DNA from: Bradyrhizobium sp. 4
GTDB taxonomy: Bacteria > Pseudomonadota > Alphaproteobacteria > Rhizobiales > Xanthobacteraceae
Reading direction: 5' to 3'
Length of the DNA stretch: 64,000 nt
Assembly (NCBI RefSeq): GCF_023100905.1
Contig: NZ_CP064686.1
Span: 6,324,001-6,388,000 of the forward strand
Shown one piece after another: positions 54,363-62,406 of this stretch. The position numbers and the translations under genes are program-made. Below the pieces are notes generated by a model. It did not search any database. It was not told where the DNA came from and was given only the letters and a program-made list of their open reading frames with translations. Within the stretch, counting starts at the first letter, position 1; each line of letters starts with the position of its first letter.

Positions 54363-54425
54363 TTTAAAGCGAAGTGGATTCCGGTTGCGCGTAAAGAAGC
54401 GCGTCCAGACAATAAGCTAGAGCCG
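54363..54425. repeat. Rhizobial intergenic repeat element
   Basis: TTTAAAGCGAAGTGGATTCC followed by GGTTGCGCG...AAGCGCGTC and CTAGAGC is a recurrent intergenic sequence in rhizobia and relatives. It ends the gap after the LhgO-like gene; next to it GCAGGGATG-N14-CATCCCTGC (54454-54487) is another 9-bp-stem hairpin. Confidence 0.65.
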
Positions 54426-54525
54426 CGCAAATCCTTGCACGCTGCGCGCCTTGCAGCAGGGATGAGCGCGAAGGCTCCCATCCCTGCCTGAAGGGTGCGA
54501 TCAACTCTGCGCTGTTACGGGGTTA

Positions 54526-54705
54526 CTAGTGGAGCGTGTCGCCGTGCCTGAGACGCTCGATCTGGTCCTTGACCATCAACTTCCGGCGCTTCAACTCAAC
54601 AATTTGCAGGTCGTCTGTTGAAAGGTGCACGAGAGCTTCGTGCAATTCGTTTTCGAGAGTTTTGTGCTTCCGTTCCAATTCAACCAGATGTGCCTGAATT
54701 GTCAT
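54526..54705 (-). CDS. DUF465 small protein
   Basis: 59 residues, mostly two helices: MTIQAHLVELERKHKTLENELHEAL and the DUF465 motif IVELKRRKLMVKDQIERLR. Coiled-coil like, function unknown; common in alphaproteobacteria. ATG 54705 follows GAGGAGG and is preferred over a longer reading. Divergent from a second DUF465 gene at 55033. Confidence 0.85.
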   Translation of the reverse strand: MTIQAHLVELERKHKTLENELHEALVHLSTDDLQIVELKRRKLMVKDQIERLRHGDTLH

Positions 54706-55032
54706 TCGAAACCTCCTCGGTAGGGGTGAACCTTGGATTCGACCGGACGACGAAGTGTACATCACCGATTCGTTCTGTCGATGGATATCCGTCGTCGCAC
54801 TGTCATTTTTGAAAATTCATATGTAACGAAGCGTGAGTAAGGGAACCACGCGGGAAAAATCCGTGATATCAATGCGCTTGCGCAACGTCGGAGCGACCGC
54901 AGAAATATCCCGCGGGAGATCGACGCGGGACAGCCTGAGATCGCTTGCGATCACGGCGCGCAAGGACGATAGTTTCCACAGGGCATCCACAGCCTTAATC
55001 TCACGCCTATCGGTTTTTCGGCCACCGCAGAC
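54706..55032. other. 327-bp divergent intergenic region
   Basis: Lies between two DUF465 genes. An AT-rich patch (54811-54835) and two TCCACAG motifs (54976-54982, 54988-54994) are visible; no gene is supported. It most likely carries both promoters. Confidence 0.5.
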
Positions 55033-55239
55033 ATGACCAATGAAGATGCGCGCGAACTCGAATCCGAGCTCGCCCGGTTGCACCAGGAACACCGAGATCT
55101 TGATGCGGCGATCGATGCACTGCATCAATCGCCCGCCCCCGACCTGTTGCGGTTACAGCGGTTGAAGAAACGCAAGCTGTTGTTGCGTGACCGTATCGCG
55201 TTCATCGAAGACCAGATCACGCCCGACATCATCGCCTGA
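55033..55239 (+). CDS. DUF465 small protein, second copy
   Basis: 68 residues: MTNEDARELESELARLHQEHRDLDAAIDAL then LLRLQRLKKRKLLLRDRIAFIEDQI, the DUF465 pattern. Two-helix coiled-coil protein of unknown function. Diverges in sequence from the 54526 copy but keeps the L-K-x-R-K-L core. Confidence 0.85.
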   Translation: MTNEDARELESELARLHQEHRDLDAAIDALHQSPAPDLLRLQRLKKRKLLLRDRIAFIEDQITPDIIA

Positions 55240-55357
55240 TCCACAGGAGGACAGCTCACGGCGACCCGCCGCATGTGAATCCGCTTGACTCGAAAGGAAC
55301 AAAATAAGAACATTTTGGCACCACCGCCCCCGGGAAAACCGTCCAAGGAAAACGCAA

Positions 55358-55564
55358 ATGTCGGCAGCCGCCCTTCTCGACAACGGCCATTATGAACAAG
55401 CCTGTGATCAGGCGATCGCGATGTGCGACGGCAATCTGCGCAGCACCATCAAGGCGCTGATCATGGCCAATGAATATCTGGAGGCCGAGCTGGAGGAATT
55501 GCAGGCGGCGGTTTCCGCAGGCTGCATTCCGGAGACCTCGCGCAGCAAGAGTAGCGCCGCCTGA
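55358..55564 (+). CDS. Small conserved hypothetical protein
   Basis: 68 residues, helical and acidic: MSAAALLDNGHYEQACDQAIAMCDGNLRSTIKALIMANEYLEAELEEL. No known domain recognised. Good codon use and a nearby start of another small gene (22 bp later) suggest a real, possibly two-gene, unit with the next. Confidence 0.65.
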   Translation: MSAAALLDNGHYEQACDQAIAMCDGNLRSTIKALIMANEYLEAELEELQAAVSAGCIPETSRSKSSAA

Positions 55565-55586
55565 CTGTCAGCTATCGGAGCCGACC

Positions 55587-55838
55587 ATGTCCGATGTCAC
55601 CTATTACGTTGCATTACCTTTCCTGACCGACGAGGACGGCTCGCCGGTCGCAGGTGCGGCCGAGGAATGCCAGAGCGCGGCGGCCGCGCTACGGCGCGCC
55701 GAGATCATGTCGCGCGGCGCCGGCCACACCGGCGCGGTCGCGTTCAGCCGCAGCGGCGATCCCATGACCGGCGAATTCGGCGACGCCAAACTGCTCCGCA
55801 GCTTCGGCAACGTACCGAAAGACCTCGGCACACTTTAA
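55587..55838 (+). CDS. Small hypothetical protein, 83 aa
   Basis: 83 residues: MSDVTYYVALPFLTDEDGSPVAGAAEECQSAAAALRRAE, then GHTGAVAFSRSGDPMTGEFGDAKLLRSFG. The ending resembles a small alpha-beta stand-alone fold present in rhizobia; I do not know its function. ATG 55587 was chosen over a longer in-frame reading that runs into the preceding gene. Confidence 0.65.
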   Translation: MSDVTYYVALPFLTDEDGSPVAGAAEECQSAAAALRRAEIMSRGAGHTGAVAFSRSGDPMTGEFGDAKLLRSFGNVPKDLGTL

Positions 55839-56597
55839 CTAGCTGCTGACGAGCCTGATGCGCGGCTCGTGCCGCCGGTGCGCCTTGCGCACATACATGG
55901 CGGCATCGGCCTCCTCCAGGGCCCGCGTGGAGTCGGACTGCACTCCAAGCAGGGCGACGCCGGCGGAAGCGCCCGCGCTCACGTGCTGGCCGCGAAAGAC
56001 AAAGGACAATTCGTCGACGGCCTGCTCGAAAGCCGCGGCCTTCGCCTTGGCGTCGGTCTCGCTGAGATTCCAGAGCAGCAGCGCGAACTCGTCGCCGCCG
56101 AGGCGGCCCACCACGTCCGAGGCGCGGATCTGCCGCGTCAGCGTGGCGGCAATCGCCTTCAGCACCTCGTCGCCGGCCGCATGGCCGAAGGAATCGTTGA
56201 TCGGCTTCAGCCGATCGACGTCGAGGACGATCAGCGCGCCGCTGGCGCGGTAGCGCTTCATGTAGGCGACGGCGCGAGCGAGCTCACGTTCGAAGCCGCG
56301 CCGGTTCGGAATTTCCAGCAGGAAGTCGGTGTCGGCGGCTGCCTCGAGCTCCGCGACCCGCCGCAGCGCCCCCTTGAGCTTGCTCCGGAGGTCGCGGATG
56401 GTCGCGTTGACGGCCGGCTTCATGGCCCCTTTGGCGCCGCCAGCGGCCGACGCTCCACGCCGCGCCGGAAGCTTGGCCGGGCCCTTGGCCCGACTCTTGG
56501 CCAGACGCTTGGGAGCAACTTTGGAGCGACCGGCGCTGGTTTTCGGGCCCTTTTTGGCCTTCGCAGCGCTCGCCCTTTTTGGTTTCTTCATGGGCAT
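55839..56597 (-). CDS. GGDEF diguanylate cyclase with basic N-terminal tail
   Basis: 252 residues. The first 60 are rich in Lys, Ala, Arg and Pro (MKKPKRASAAKAKKGPKTS and onward), like an H1-type tail; a coiled coil follows (about 65-90), then a GGDEF domain (about 90-250) with intact RLGGDEFALLLW near residue 165. No membrane segment, so a cytoplasmic cyclic-di-GMP producer. ATG 56597 or 56591. Confidence 0.85.
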   Translation of the reverse strand: MPMKKPKRASAAKAKKGPKTSAGRSKVAPKRLAKSRAKGPAKLPARRGASAAGGAKGAMKPAVNATIRDLRSKLKGALRRVAELEAAADTDFLLEIPNRRGFERELARAVAYMKRYRASGALIVLDVDRLKPINDSFGHAAGDEVLKAIAATLTRQIRASDVVGRLGGDEFALLLWNLSETDAKAKAAAFEQAVDELSFVFRGQHVSAGASAGVALLGVQSDSTRALEEADAAMYVRKAHRRHEPRIRLVSS

Positions 56598-56732
56598 CCT
56601 GCTCAATGAAGGCTTGCGGGGATTCACCAAGACAGGATAGTGCATTCCCTTCTCCTTGCCACCGCCTTGCGAGCAACCGGCCGGAACCGCTAATCTGGCC
56701 TATCTTCCTGTTTTTCGAGCACAATTGACGTC

Positions 56733-57221
56733 ATGACCGCGCCAATCGCCATCATCATGGGAAGCCAGTCGGACTGGGACACGATGCGGCATACCGCCGA
56801 CACGCTTGCAGCGCTCGGCGTTGTCGCCGACACTCGCATCGTTTCGGCACACCGCACCCCCGATCGGCTGTTTGCGTTCGCCAAGGGCGCCAAGGGGGCC
56901 GGTTACAAGGTCATCATCGCCGGCGCGGGCGGCGCTGCGCACCTGCCCGGCATGGCGGCAGCGCTGACGGAACTGCCCGTGTTCGGCGTCCCAGTCGAAT
57001 CCAGGACGCTGAAGGGCATCGATTCGCTCTATTCGATCGTCCAGATGCCCGCAGGCATCCCGGTCGGCACCCTCGCCATCGGCAAGGCCGGCGCCATCAA
57101 TGCGGCGCTGTTGGCGGCCGCCGTGCTGGCCTTATCCGACCCGGCCTTGTCCGATCGCCTCGCCGCCTGGCGCAAGGCGCAGACCGAGGCCGTGGCCGAG
57201 CGCCCGGAGGACAAGGCGTGA
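56733..57221 (+). CDS. purE: N5-carboxyaminoimidazole ribonucleotide mutase
   Basis: 162 residues. Rearranges N5-CAIR to CAIR in purine synthesis. Class I PurE motifs: MGSQSDWDTMRHTADTL, VSAHRTPDRLF, AGAGGAAHLPGMAA, GVPVES. Overlaps purK by 4 bp (GTGA). Confidence 0.97.
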   Translation: MTAPIAIIMGSQSDWDTMRHTADTLAALGVVADTRIVSAHRTPDRLFAFAKGAKGAGYKVIIAGAGGAAHLPGMAAALTELPVFGVPVESRTLKGIDSLYSIVQMPAGIPVGTLAIGKAGAINAALLAAAVLALSDPALSDRLAAWRKAQTEAVAERPEDKA

Positions 57222-58324
57222 CTGACGCAAAGCAGGTGAAGCTGAAGCCCGGCGACACCATTGGCATCCTCGGCGGCGGACAATTGGGGCGGATGCTGGC
57301 TATGGCGGCGGCACGGCTCGGCCTGCGCTGCCAGGTGTTCTCGCCCGATCCGGATTCACCGGCCTTCGACGTCGTCCTGAATGCGACCTGCGCCGAATAT
57401 GCCGATGTCGAAGCACTCGAGCTGTTCGCCAACGACGTCGACGTCATCACCTACGAATTCGAGAACGTGCCGTCCGCGGCCGCGATGGTGCTGGATGCGC
57501 GCCGTCCCGTGCTGCCCAACCGCAAGATCCTTGAGACCACCCAGGACCGGCTCGCCGAGAAGGATTTCGTGACGCGGCTGGGCATCGGCACCGCAGCCTA
57601 TGCCGACGTCACCTCGGTCCCGTCGTTGCGCGAGGCTATCGCCAGGATCGGCCTTCCGGCGGTGCTGAAGACCCGCCGCTTCGGCTATGACGGCAAGGGC
57701 CAGGCCATCATCCGCGAGGGCGACGACGTCGCGAAAGTATGGACCAGTCTCGCCACCAAATCGGCCATCCTGGAAGCCTTCGTGCCGTACGAACGCGAGA
57801 TTTCCGTGATCGCCGCCCGCTCCGCGACAGGCCAGGTCGAGTGTTTCGACGTCACCGAAAACGAGCACCGCGACCACATCCTGAAGATCTCCCGAGCGCC
57901 CGCCCGGATCCCGGACGTGCTCGCCGAGGAAGCGCGCAGCATTGCCGGCAAGATCGCGGGCGCGCTCGATTATGTCGGCGTGCTTGCCGTCGAGATGTTC
58001 GTGCTCGCCAACGGCACCGGACCCAAGGTGCTGGTCAACGAGATCGCTCCGCGCGTGCACAATTCCGGACACTGGACGCTCGACGGCGCATCCGTCTCGC
58101 AGTTCGAGCAGCACATCCGCGCCATTGCCGGCTGGCCCCTCGGCAAGCCCGTGCGCCACGGCGAGGTCGTCACCATGACCAATCTGATCGGCGACGAGAT
58201 CAACGAATATGACAAGTGGCTGAGCGTGCCGGGCGCGACCGTGCACATCTACGGCAAGGGCGCACCGCGCCCCGGCCGCAAGATGGGGCATGTCACCGAA
58301 GTGCGACCCACGACCGGCGATTGA
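57218..58324 (+). CDS. purK: N5-carboxyaminoimidazole ribonucleotide synthase
   Basis: 368 residues starting with GTG in the GTGA overlap with purE. ATP-grasp enzyme that carboxylates AIR with bicarbonate. Motifs GILGGGQLGRMLA at the N-terminus, TRRFGYDGKGQAII, and NEIAPRVHNSGHWT are typical. Together with PurE it makes CAIR. Confidence 0.97.
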   Translation: MTDAKQVKLKPGDTIGILGGGQLGRMLAMAAARLGLRCQVFSPDPDSPAFDVVLNATCAEYADVEALELFANDVDVITYEFENVPSAAAMVLDARRPVLPNRKILETTQDRLAEKDFVTRLGIGTAAYADVTSVPSLREAIARIGLPAVLKTRRFGYDGKGQAIIREGDDVAKVWTSLATKSAILEAFVPYEREISVIAARSATGQVECFDVTENEHRDHILKISRAPARIPDVLAEEARSIAGKIAGALDYVGVLAVEMFVLANGTGPKVLVNEIAPRVHNSGHWTLDGASVSQFEQHIRAIAGWPLGKPVRHGEVVTMTNLIGDEINEYDKWLSVPGATVHIYGKGAPRPGRKMGHVTEVRPTTGD

Positions 58325-58325
58325 C

Positions 58326-58356
58326 GGGACCGCGGCGCATGCCGCGATCCCGCTTT
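58326..58356 (+). terminator. Hairpin after purK
   Basis: GGGACCGCGGC-GCAT-GCCGCGATCCC (one mismatch) followed by GCTTT. It sits between the convergent purK and aqpZ genes. Confidence 0.6.
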
Positions 58357-58360
58357 GCGA

Positions 58361-59083
58361 TTACACCGTCTTTGCGCCAGCGACGACGCCGGTGGGTTCG
58401 TCGCTGAGCCAGCGATAGATCACCCCGCCCAGCGCGCCCCCGATCAGCGGCGCAACCCAGAACAACCAGAGCTGTGCTGTCGCCCAGCCGCCGACGAACA
58501 GCGCCGGTCCCGTGCTGCGCGCCGGGTTCACCGAGGTGTTGGTGACGGGGATGCTGACGAGATGGATCATCACCAGCGCGAGCCCGATCGCCAGCGGCGC
58601 AAAGCCCGCGGGCGCGCGGCCGTGGGTGGCGCCCATGATGATGAACAGGAACATCATGGTCATCACCACCTCGGTGAGGAAGCACACGATCATGCTGTAC
58701 TGGCCGGGAGAATGGGCGTCGTAGCCGTTGGACGCGAATCCTTTGCTGACGTCGAAGCCGGGAGCTCCGCTTGCAATGACGTAGAGAAGCCACGCGGCCA
58801 CGATCGCGCCGGCGACCTGCGCGATCACATAAGGCAGGATCTGTCCGGCCGGAAAACGTCCGCCGGCGGCAAGACCGACGGTGACGGCCGGATTGAGATG
58901 GCAGCCTGAGATGTGGCCGATCGCGTAGGCCATGGTGACCACGCTCAGCCCGAATGCGAGGGAGACACCGACCAGGCCGATACCGACCTGCGGAAAGCCG
59001 GCTGCGATCACAGCACTTCCGCAACCTGCGAATGTGAGCCAAAAGGTGCCGATAGCCTCGGCCGCGTATTTCTTCATATCCAT
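58361..59083 (-). CDS. aqpZ: Aquaporin Z
   Basis: 240 residues, six predicted helices with both NPA boxes (HLNPAVTVG, SVNPARSTGPAL) of a water channel. Start 59083 (MDMKKYAAEAIGTFWLTFAGCG) fits the family; the longer in-frame start at 59158 adds an unrelated stretch. Function: water movement across the inner membrane. Confidence 0.94.
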   Translation of the reverse strand: MDMKKYAAEAIGTFWLTFAGCGSAVIAAGFPQVGIGLVGVSLAFGLSVVTMAYAIGHISGCHLNPAVTVGLAAGGRFPAGQILPYVIAQVAGAIVAAWLLYVIASGAPGFDVSKGFASNGYDAHSPGQYSMIVCFLTEVVMTMMFLFIIMGATHGRAPAGFAPLAIGLALVMIHLVSIPVTNTSVNPARSTGPALFVGGWATAQLWLFWVAPLIGGALGGVIYRWLSDEPTGVVAGAKTV

Positions 59084-59343
59084 GTGTCGTCCCCTGCTTT
59101 CAAAGATACCGGAACAAAGCTCCGGAAACGGCCCCACCCTTGGCGTCAAATCTCCCAAATCAGGGCCGCGCAGGGGTATTTTGCCTCATTTAATGGCTGA
59201 ACTTGGCCCGAAAACCCGCTTGGCCGGTGGACATCCCAAGTTTTGTCTGATACATCCGCGCCCTCAAGGTTAAGGGCGTGTGCGTTTCGCCATCCCCTTT
59301 GACTTACCAGAATTCAAATCCGATCCACTGAAGAGGATGCCGC

Positions 59344-59652
59344 GTGCAGGTTCTCGTTCGCGATAACAATGTCGATCAAGCCCTCAAGGCGCTCAAGAAG
59401 AAGATGCAGCGCGAGGGTATTTTCCGCGAGATGAAGCTCCGCGGTCACTACGAAAAGCCCTCCGAGAAGAAGGCCCGCGAAAAGGCCGAAGCCGTGCGTC
59501 GCGCACGCAAGCTGGCCCGTAAGAAGCTGCAGCGCGAAGGCCTGCTGCCGATGAAGCCGAAGCCGGTGTTCGGCGCCGGCCCCGGCGGTGATCGTGGCGG
59601 TCGCGGTGGCCCCGGTGCCGGTGCAAGTGCTGGTCCGCGCGGACCGCGCTGA
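59344..59652 (+). CDS. rpsU: 30S ribosomal protein S21
   Basis: 102 residues starting with GTG at 59344 behind GAGGA: MQVLVRDNNVDQALKALKKKMQREGIFREMKLRGHYEKPSEKKAREKAEAVRRARK..., the usual S21, plus a Gly/Arg-rich C-terminal tail (about 75-102) typical of alphaproteobacterial S21. The 260-bp leader holds a small hairpin CGCCCT-N8-AGGGCG (59259-59278) and no other gene. Confidence 0.96.
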   Translation: MQVLVRDNNVDQALKALKKKMQREGIFREMKLRGHYEKPSEKKAREKAEAVRRARKLARKKLQREGLLPMKPKPVFGAGPGGDRGGRGGPGAGASAGPRGPR

Positions 59653-59682
59653 TTTACCGAATTTGAGAGACTTCAGTTTTTG

Positions 59683-59715
59683 ATAACGCGGGCCCCTGGC
59701 CCGCGTTATTGTTTT
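59683..59715 (+). terminator. Rho-independent terminator after rpsU
   Basis: 12-bp stem ATAACGCGGGCC / GGCCCGCGTTAT with a CCT loop, followed by TGTTTT. Confidence 0.92.
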
Positions 59716-59777
59716 GTGAACGGTGCCTTCCTGGGATGGGGCACTACCGATGCGGCACCAGCGCGAGCGAACCGTAG

Positions 59778-60428
59778 ATGGCCTCCCCTTTCCCCAAGCG
59801 CGGCTTGGCGCGGTTACGCCACATCTTGCTACAGCCGTTTGCGCTGGCCTTGATGGGGATTTCGCTGTGCGGCTGCTCCTTCGACCTGGGATCGCTGACG
59901 CCGGAGAAGGAGAAGCCGCAGGAGGCACCCAAGGCAGCTGCGACCGCCGAAAACGTGGTCAGCGCCGGCAATGTCAGTGAGGCCCAGGCCCATACGGCAA
60001 AGGCCCAGGCCCTGGCAAAGTCCGGCGAGACGGCGGCCGCGCTCGAGGAGTTCAATCACGCGGTCGGACTCGATCCCTACAATGCGCAGGCGCTCTATGG
60101 CCGCGCCCTGATCTACCAGGGCAAGAACCAGCACGATTTCGCGATCGCCGATTTCAGCGCCGCGAGCGGCCTAAACCCGCAAAAGGTCGAGCCGCTGCTC
60201 GGCCGCGCCATCAGCTATCTCGCCCTCGGCAAGGTCAAGGAGGCCGCGGCCGACCTGGATGAGGCTTCCGAGGCCGATCCCCACAATGCCCAGGTCTGGA
60301 CCATACGCGGGCAAGCCTATGAACGGCTGGGCGACAGGACCAAGGCGGCAGCGTCCTACGCCAAGGCGGTCTCGCTTCGTCCACGCGACGACGTCGCCCG
60401 CAGCGGCCTCGCCCGCGTCGGCGGCTGA
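59778..60428 (+). CDS. TPR lipoprotein
   Basis: 216 residues: hydrophobic signal (15-30) ending in a lipobox-like LCGC (Cys31/Cys33), linker rich in Ala/Pro/Lys, then about four tetratricopeptide repeats (about 70-205) such as ALEEFNHAVGLDPYNAQALYGRALIYQG. Probably anchored to a membrane on the periplasmic side and acting as a scaffold. Partner unknown. Resembles NlpI-type TPR lipoproteins only in general layout. Confidence 0.8.
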   Translation: MASPFPKRGLARLRHILLQPFALALMGISLCGCSFDLGSLTPEKEKPQEAPKAAATAENVVSAGNVSEAQAHTAKAQALAKSGETAAALEEFNHAVGLDPYNAQALYGRALIYQGKNQHDFAIADFSAASGLNPQKVEPLLGRAISYLALGKVKEAAADLDEASEADPHNAQVWTIRGQAYERLGDRTKAAASYAKAVSLRPRDDVARSGLARVGG

Positions 60429-60455
60429 CGATTCTGGCGCAGCGCAGGCGCCGTC

Positions 60456-61418
60456 TTAATCCGGGGTGACGCTCTTCGGCAGAACGGAATGGAACATGGA
60501 CTTGACGCCCGACAGCATGTCGTCGGCGACATTGGTCTTCGGCCGCGGCATGGACGCTCCGGCATCGGCGCGCAGATCGAGCGGGGGCGCAATCATCGGG
60601 ACCGGAATATCAGCCGGGGGCGTCAGCCGATTCGGGTTCTCGTTGCCGACCGAGGCCGTATAGGGCGGGCCCGCCTGCGACGAGCCGCCATTGCCATAGG
60701 CCTCGGCTGCTGGTGTCGAGACCGTGATCGGCGGCGGCAACGGACGCACCGACGACGTATCCACGGGAATGACACGCGGGGCCTCCGGGGTGCGGGCGGC
60801 TTCACGCACCGCAGGCTCCTGAATCTTCTCGGGCGACTTGGTCTCGGAAGACTTGGTCTCGGAAGACTTGTTGTCGGAAGGCTTTGTGTCGGAAGCTTTG
60901 GCCTCAGCCGCTTTGCTCTCAGGCGACTTGCGCAGGCGCTCGATCGCGGCGCGCACGAGATCGTTGGCGTCGGGGGTTGCGGCCGGCGTGGCAGCAGCCG
61001 GCGCTGAATTGGCCTCCACCACCGGGGTGGCGGGAGCGGGTGCACTGACGGCCGGGGTGGACTTGGCAACCGCCTTCTCGCGCGCGGACGGCTTGCCGCG
61101 CGCCGCGGCCTCGGGCGGTGCCACGTCCGCCGTCGAGGTCTTCGACTCCGGGGCGGGCTGATCGGCAGTCTTCTCGGCCGCCGGCTTGTCAGTCACCTTC
61201 TTCTCGGAAATGCCCTTGGCCTTGACGCCGGGCGCGGGGAGGTTGGCCACATCGGCGGGCTTGCCGTTCTTGCCAGCCTCGGCGGGCGCCGTCACGGCCG
61301 CGGGTGCATCCGCCGCCGGCTTGGCGTTGATGTAATGATTAACGATGTACGCCCCGATGATCGTTGCGAGCACCGAGGGGAAGATGTCCATCGAGATTTT
61401 AGCAATGTATTTCAGCAT
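60456..61418 (-). CDS. Anchored periplasmic protein with low-complexity stalk
   Basis: 320 residues from ATG 61418 (ribosome site GGGGAGTGG): membrane helix (about 10-28, SMDIFPSVLATIIGAYIVNH), then a long stretch rich in Ala, Pro, Lys, Ser with repeated SETKS/SDTKP/SDNKS heptad-like units (about 170-190), and a C-terminal region with VDTSSVRPLPPPI. No known domain. Resembles envelope-spanning or cell-wall-linking proteins of rhizobia. The repeat unit is visible in the DNA at about 60838-60905. Confidence 0.7.
   Translation of the reverse strand: MLKYIAKISMDIFPSVLATIIGAYIVNHYINAKPAADAPAAVTAPAEAGKNGKPADVANLPAPGVKAKGISEKKVTDKPAAEKTADQPAPESKTSTADVAPPEAAARGKPSAREKAVAKSTPAVSAPAPATPVVEANSAPAAATPAATPDANDLVRAAIERLRKSPESKAAEAKASDTKPSDNKSSETKSSETKSPEKIQEPAVREAARTPEAPRVIPVDTSSVRPLPPPITVSTPAAEAYGNGGSSQAGPPYTASVGNENPNRLTPPADIPVPMIAPPLDLRADAGASMPRPKTNVADDMLSGVKSMFHSVLPKSVTPD
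60838..60905. repeat. Short in-gene tandem repeat
   Basis: About five imperfect copies of a 15-nt unit of the form GACTTGGTCTCGGAA encode the SETKS-type repeats of the protein at 60456. Such arrays can expand or contract by slippage. Confidence 0.6.
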
Positions 61419-61510
61419 TCCGGCCACTCCCCGCGCGATCTGATGCGGGAACTTTGAGGCATAGTGAGGGATCAACTGCGACAGATCAATGGCAAAGGGG
61501 TACGCCGGAA

Positions 61511-61795
61511 TTACGGCTTCAGCTCGACCTCAAGGAACACGATCTCGGTTGCGGTTTCGTTAAGCACGTCGTGCTGAACGCCGGCCTTGCGAAAATAGGA
61601 TTTCCCGGCCGCAAGCTGTGCTTTGGACCGCTCGCCATTGGGTGCCACGATGGTCATTTCCCCTGCGACCACGGGAACAATGACGTAGTCCATGCCGTGG
61701 GTGTGGTGGCCGGTGGCGCTGTTTGGCGCGAGCCGCCACTCGGTCACCCGAACCTGGTCATTGTCGATCTGAACCTCGGACTCGGCGGCAATCAT
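61511..61795 (-). CDS. Small cupin-domain protein
   Basis: 94 residues with the cupin 1 motif GHHTHGMDYVIVP and cupin 2 histidine VQHDVLNE, giving metal ligands His31, His33 and His75. Single-domain cupins of this type (BauB-like) act on small substrates such as beta-alanine derivatives; the substrate here is unknown. Its start overlaps the end of the antiporter fragment by 38 bp on the same strand. Confidence 0.82.
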   Translation of the reverse strand: MIAAESEVQIDNDQVRVTEWRLAPNSATGHHTHGMDYVIVPVVAGEMTIVAPNGERSKAQLAAGKSYFRKAGVQHDVLNETATEIVFLEVELKP

Positions 61796-62360
61796 CGGAA
61801 CTCTCCTGGGGCATCATCCGGAAAACCGGTTCAGGCACGAAAACCATGAACACATAGACGGCAAATACCACCATATGGACCAGCCCGAACAGGACATTGG
61901 TCCTGCTCGTACCGAAGGTCAGCATGCTCAGGAAGAAGGTCAGGAGCAAAAGCACGCTGCCCTGGCCGCTGAGGCCGCGCGTGAGTTCCTTGTCGAGCGC
62001 ATAGGGGGCGACACCGACCGCCGGGATAGTCAGCCCGATGGTGGCCAGCGACGAGCCGAGCGCGAGGTTGATGCTCTTCTGGAGGTCGTTCTTGCGGACC
62101 GCCGAGACGGCCGCGACGCCTTCCGGCAGCAGGATCAGGAGCGCGACCAGAAGTCCGGCAAAGGCAGGCGGCGCACCGATCCTGGCCGCGACGGCATCGA
62201 CCACCAGCGAGAATTTCTTGGACAGCAACACGACCGCCAGCAGCGCAATCAGCAGCAGCACGACACTGAGCACCAAGGTCCGGCCCGACAGATGCGCCTC
62301 GCACGGCCAGCGCCGGAAAGATCCAGGCCGACCGACATCGGATTGTGCGCGCTTATCCAT
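61758..62360 (-). pseudogene. C-terminal half of a Ca2+/H+ antiporter (ChaA-like)
   Basis: 200 residues with five to six predicted helices that match only the second Na_Ca_ex repeat of ChaA-type antiporters: LVALLILLPEGVAAVSAVRKNDLQKSINLALGSSLATIGLTIPAVGV, then FLSMLTFGTSRTNVLFGLVH. The first repeat is absent, and the 46 bp upstream to the next gene cannot code for it. It is therefore either a decayed remnant or a half-transporter that dimerises. The Glu and Ser of the ion-binding motif are present. Start 62360 or 62369. Confidence 0.75.
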
Positions 62361-62406
62361 CGGCTCCAATTGTCTCAGTCGAGCAGTAGCAAATCGGGCG
62401 GCAGAT

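Noticed and set aside
54976..54994. Possible DnaA-box pair (TCCACAG twice)
   Set aside because: The motifs lack the full TTATCCACA form and no origin-associated genes are nearby.
54817..55128. 103-codon minus-strand frame in the DUF465 gap
   Set aside because: Overlaps the start of the plus-strand DUF465 gene, no ribosome site visible, no recognisable domain.
61758..62360. Frameshifted full-length chaA
   Set aside because: I looked for the missing first half upstream; only 46 bp separate it from the next gene and the neighbouring frames encode the NhaD-like protein, so no split gene remains.
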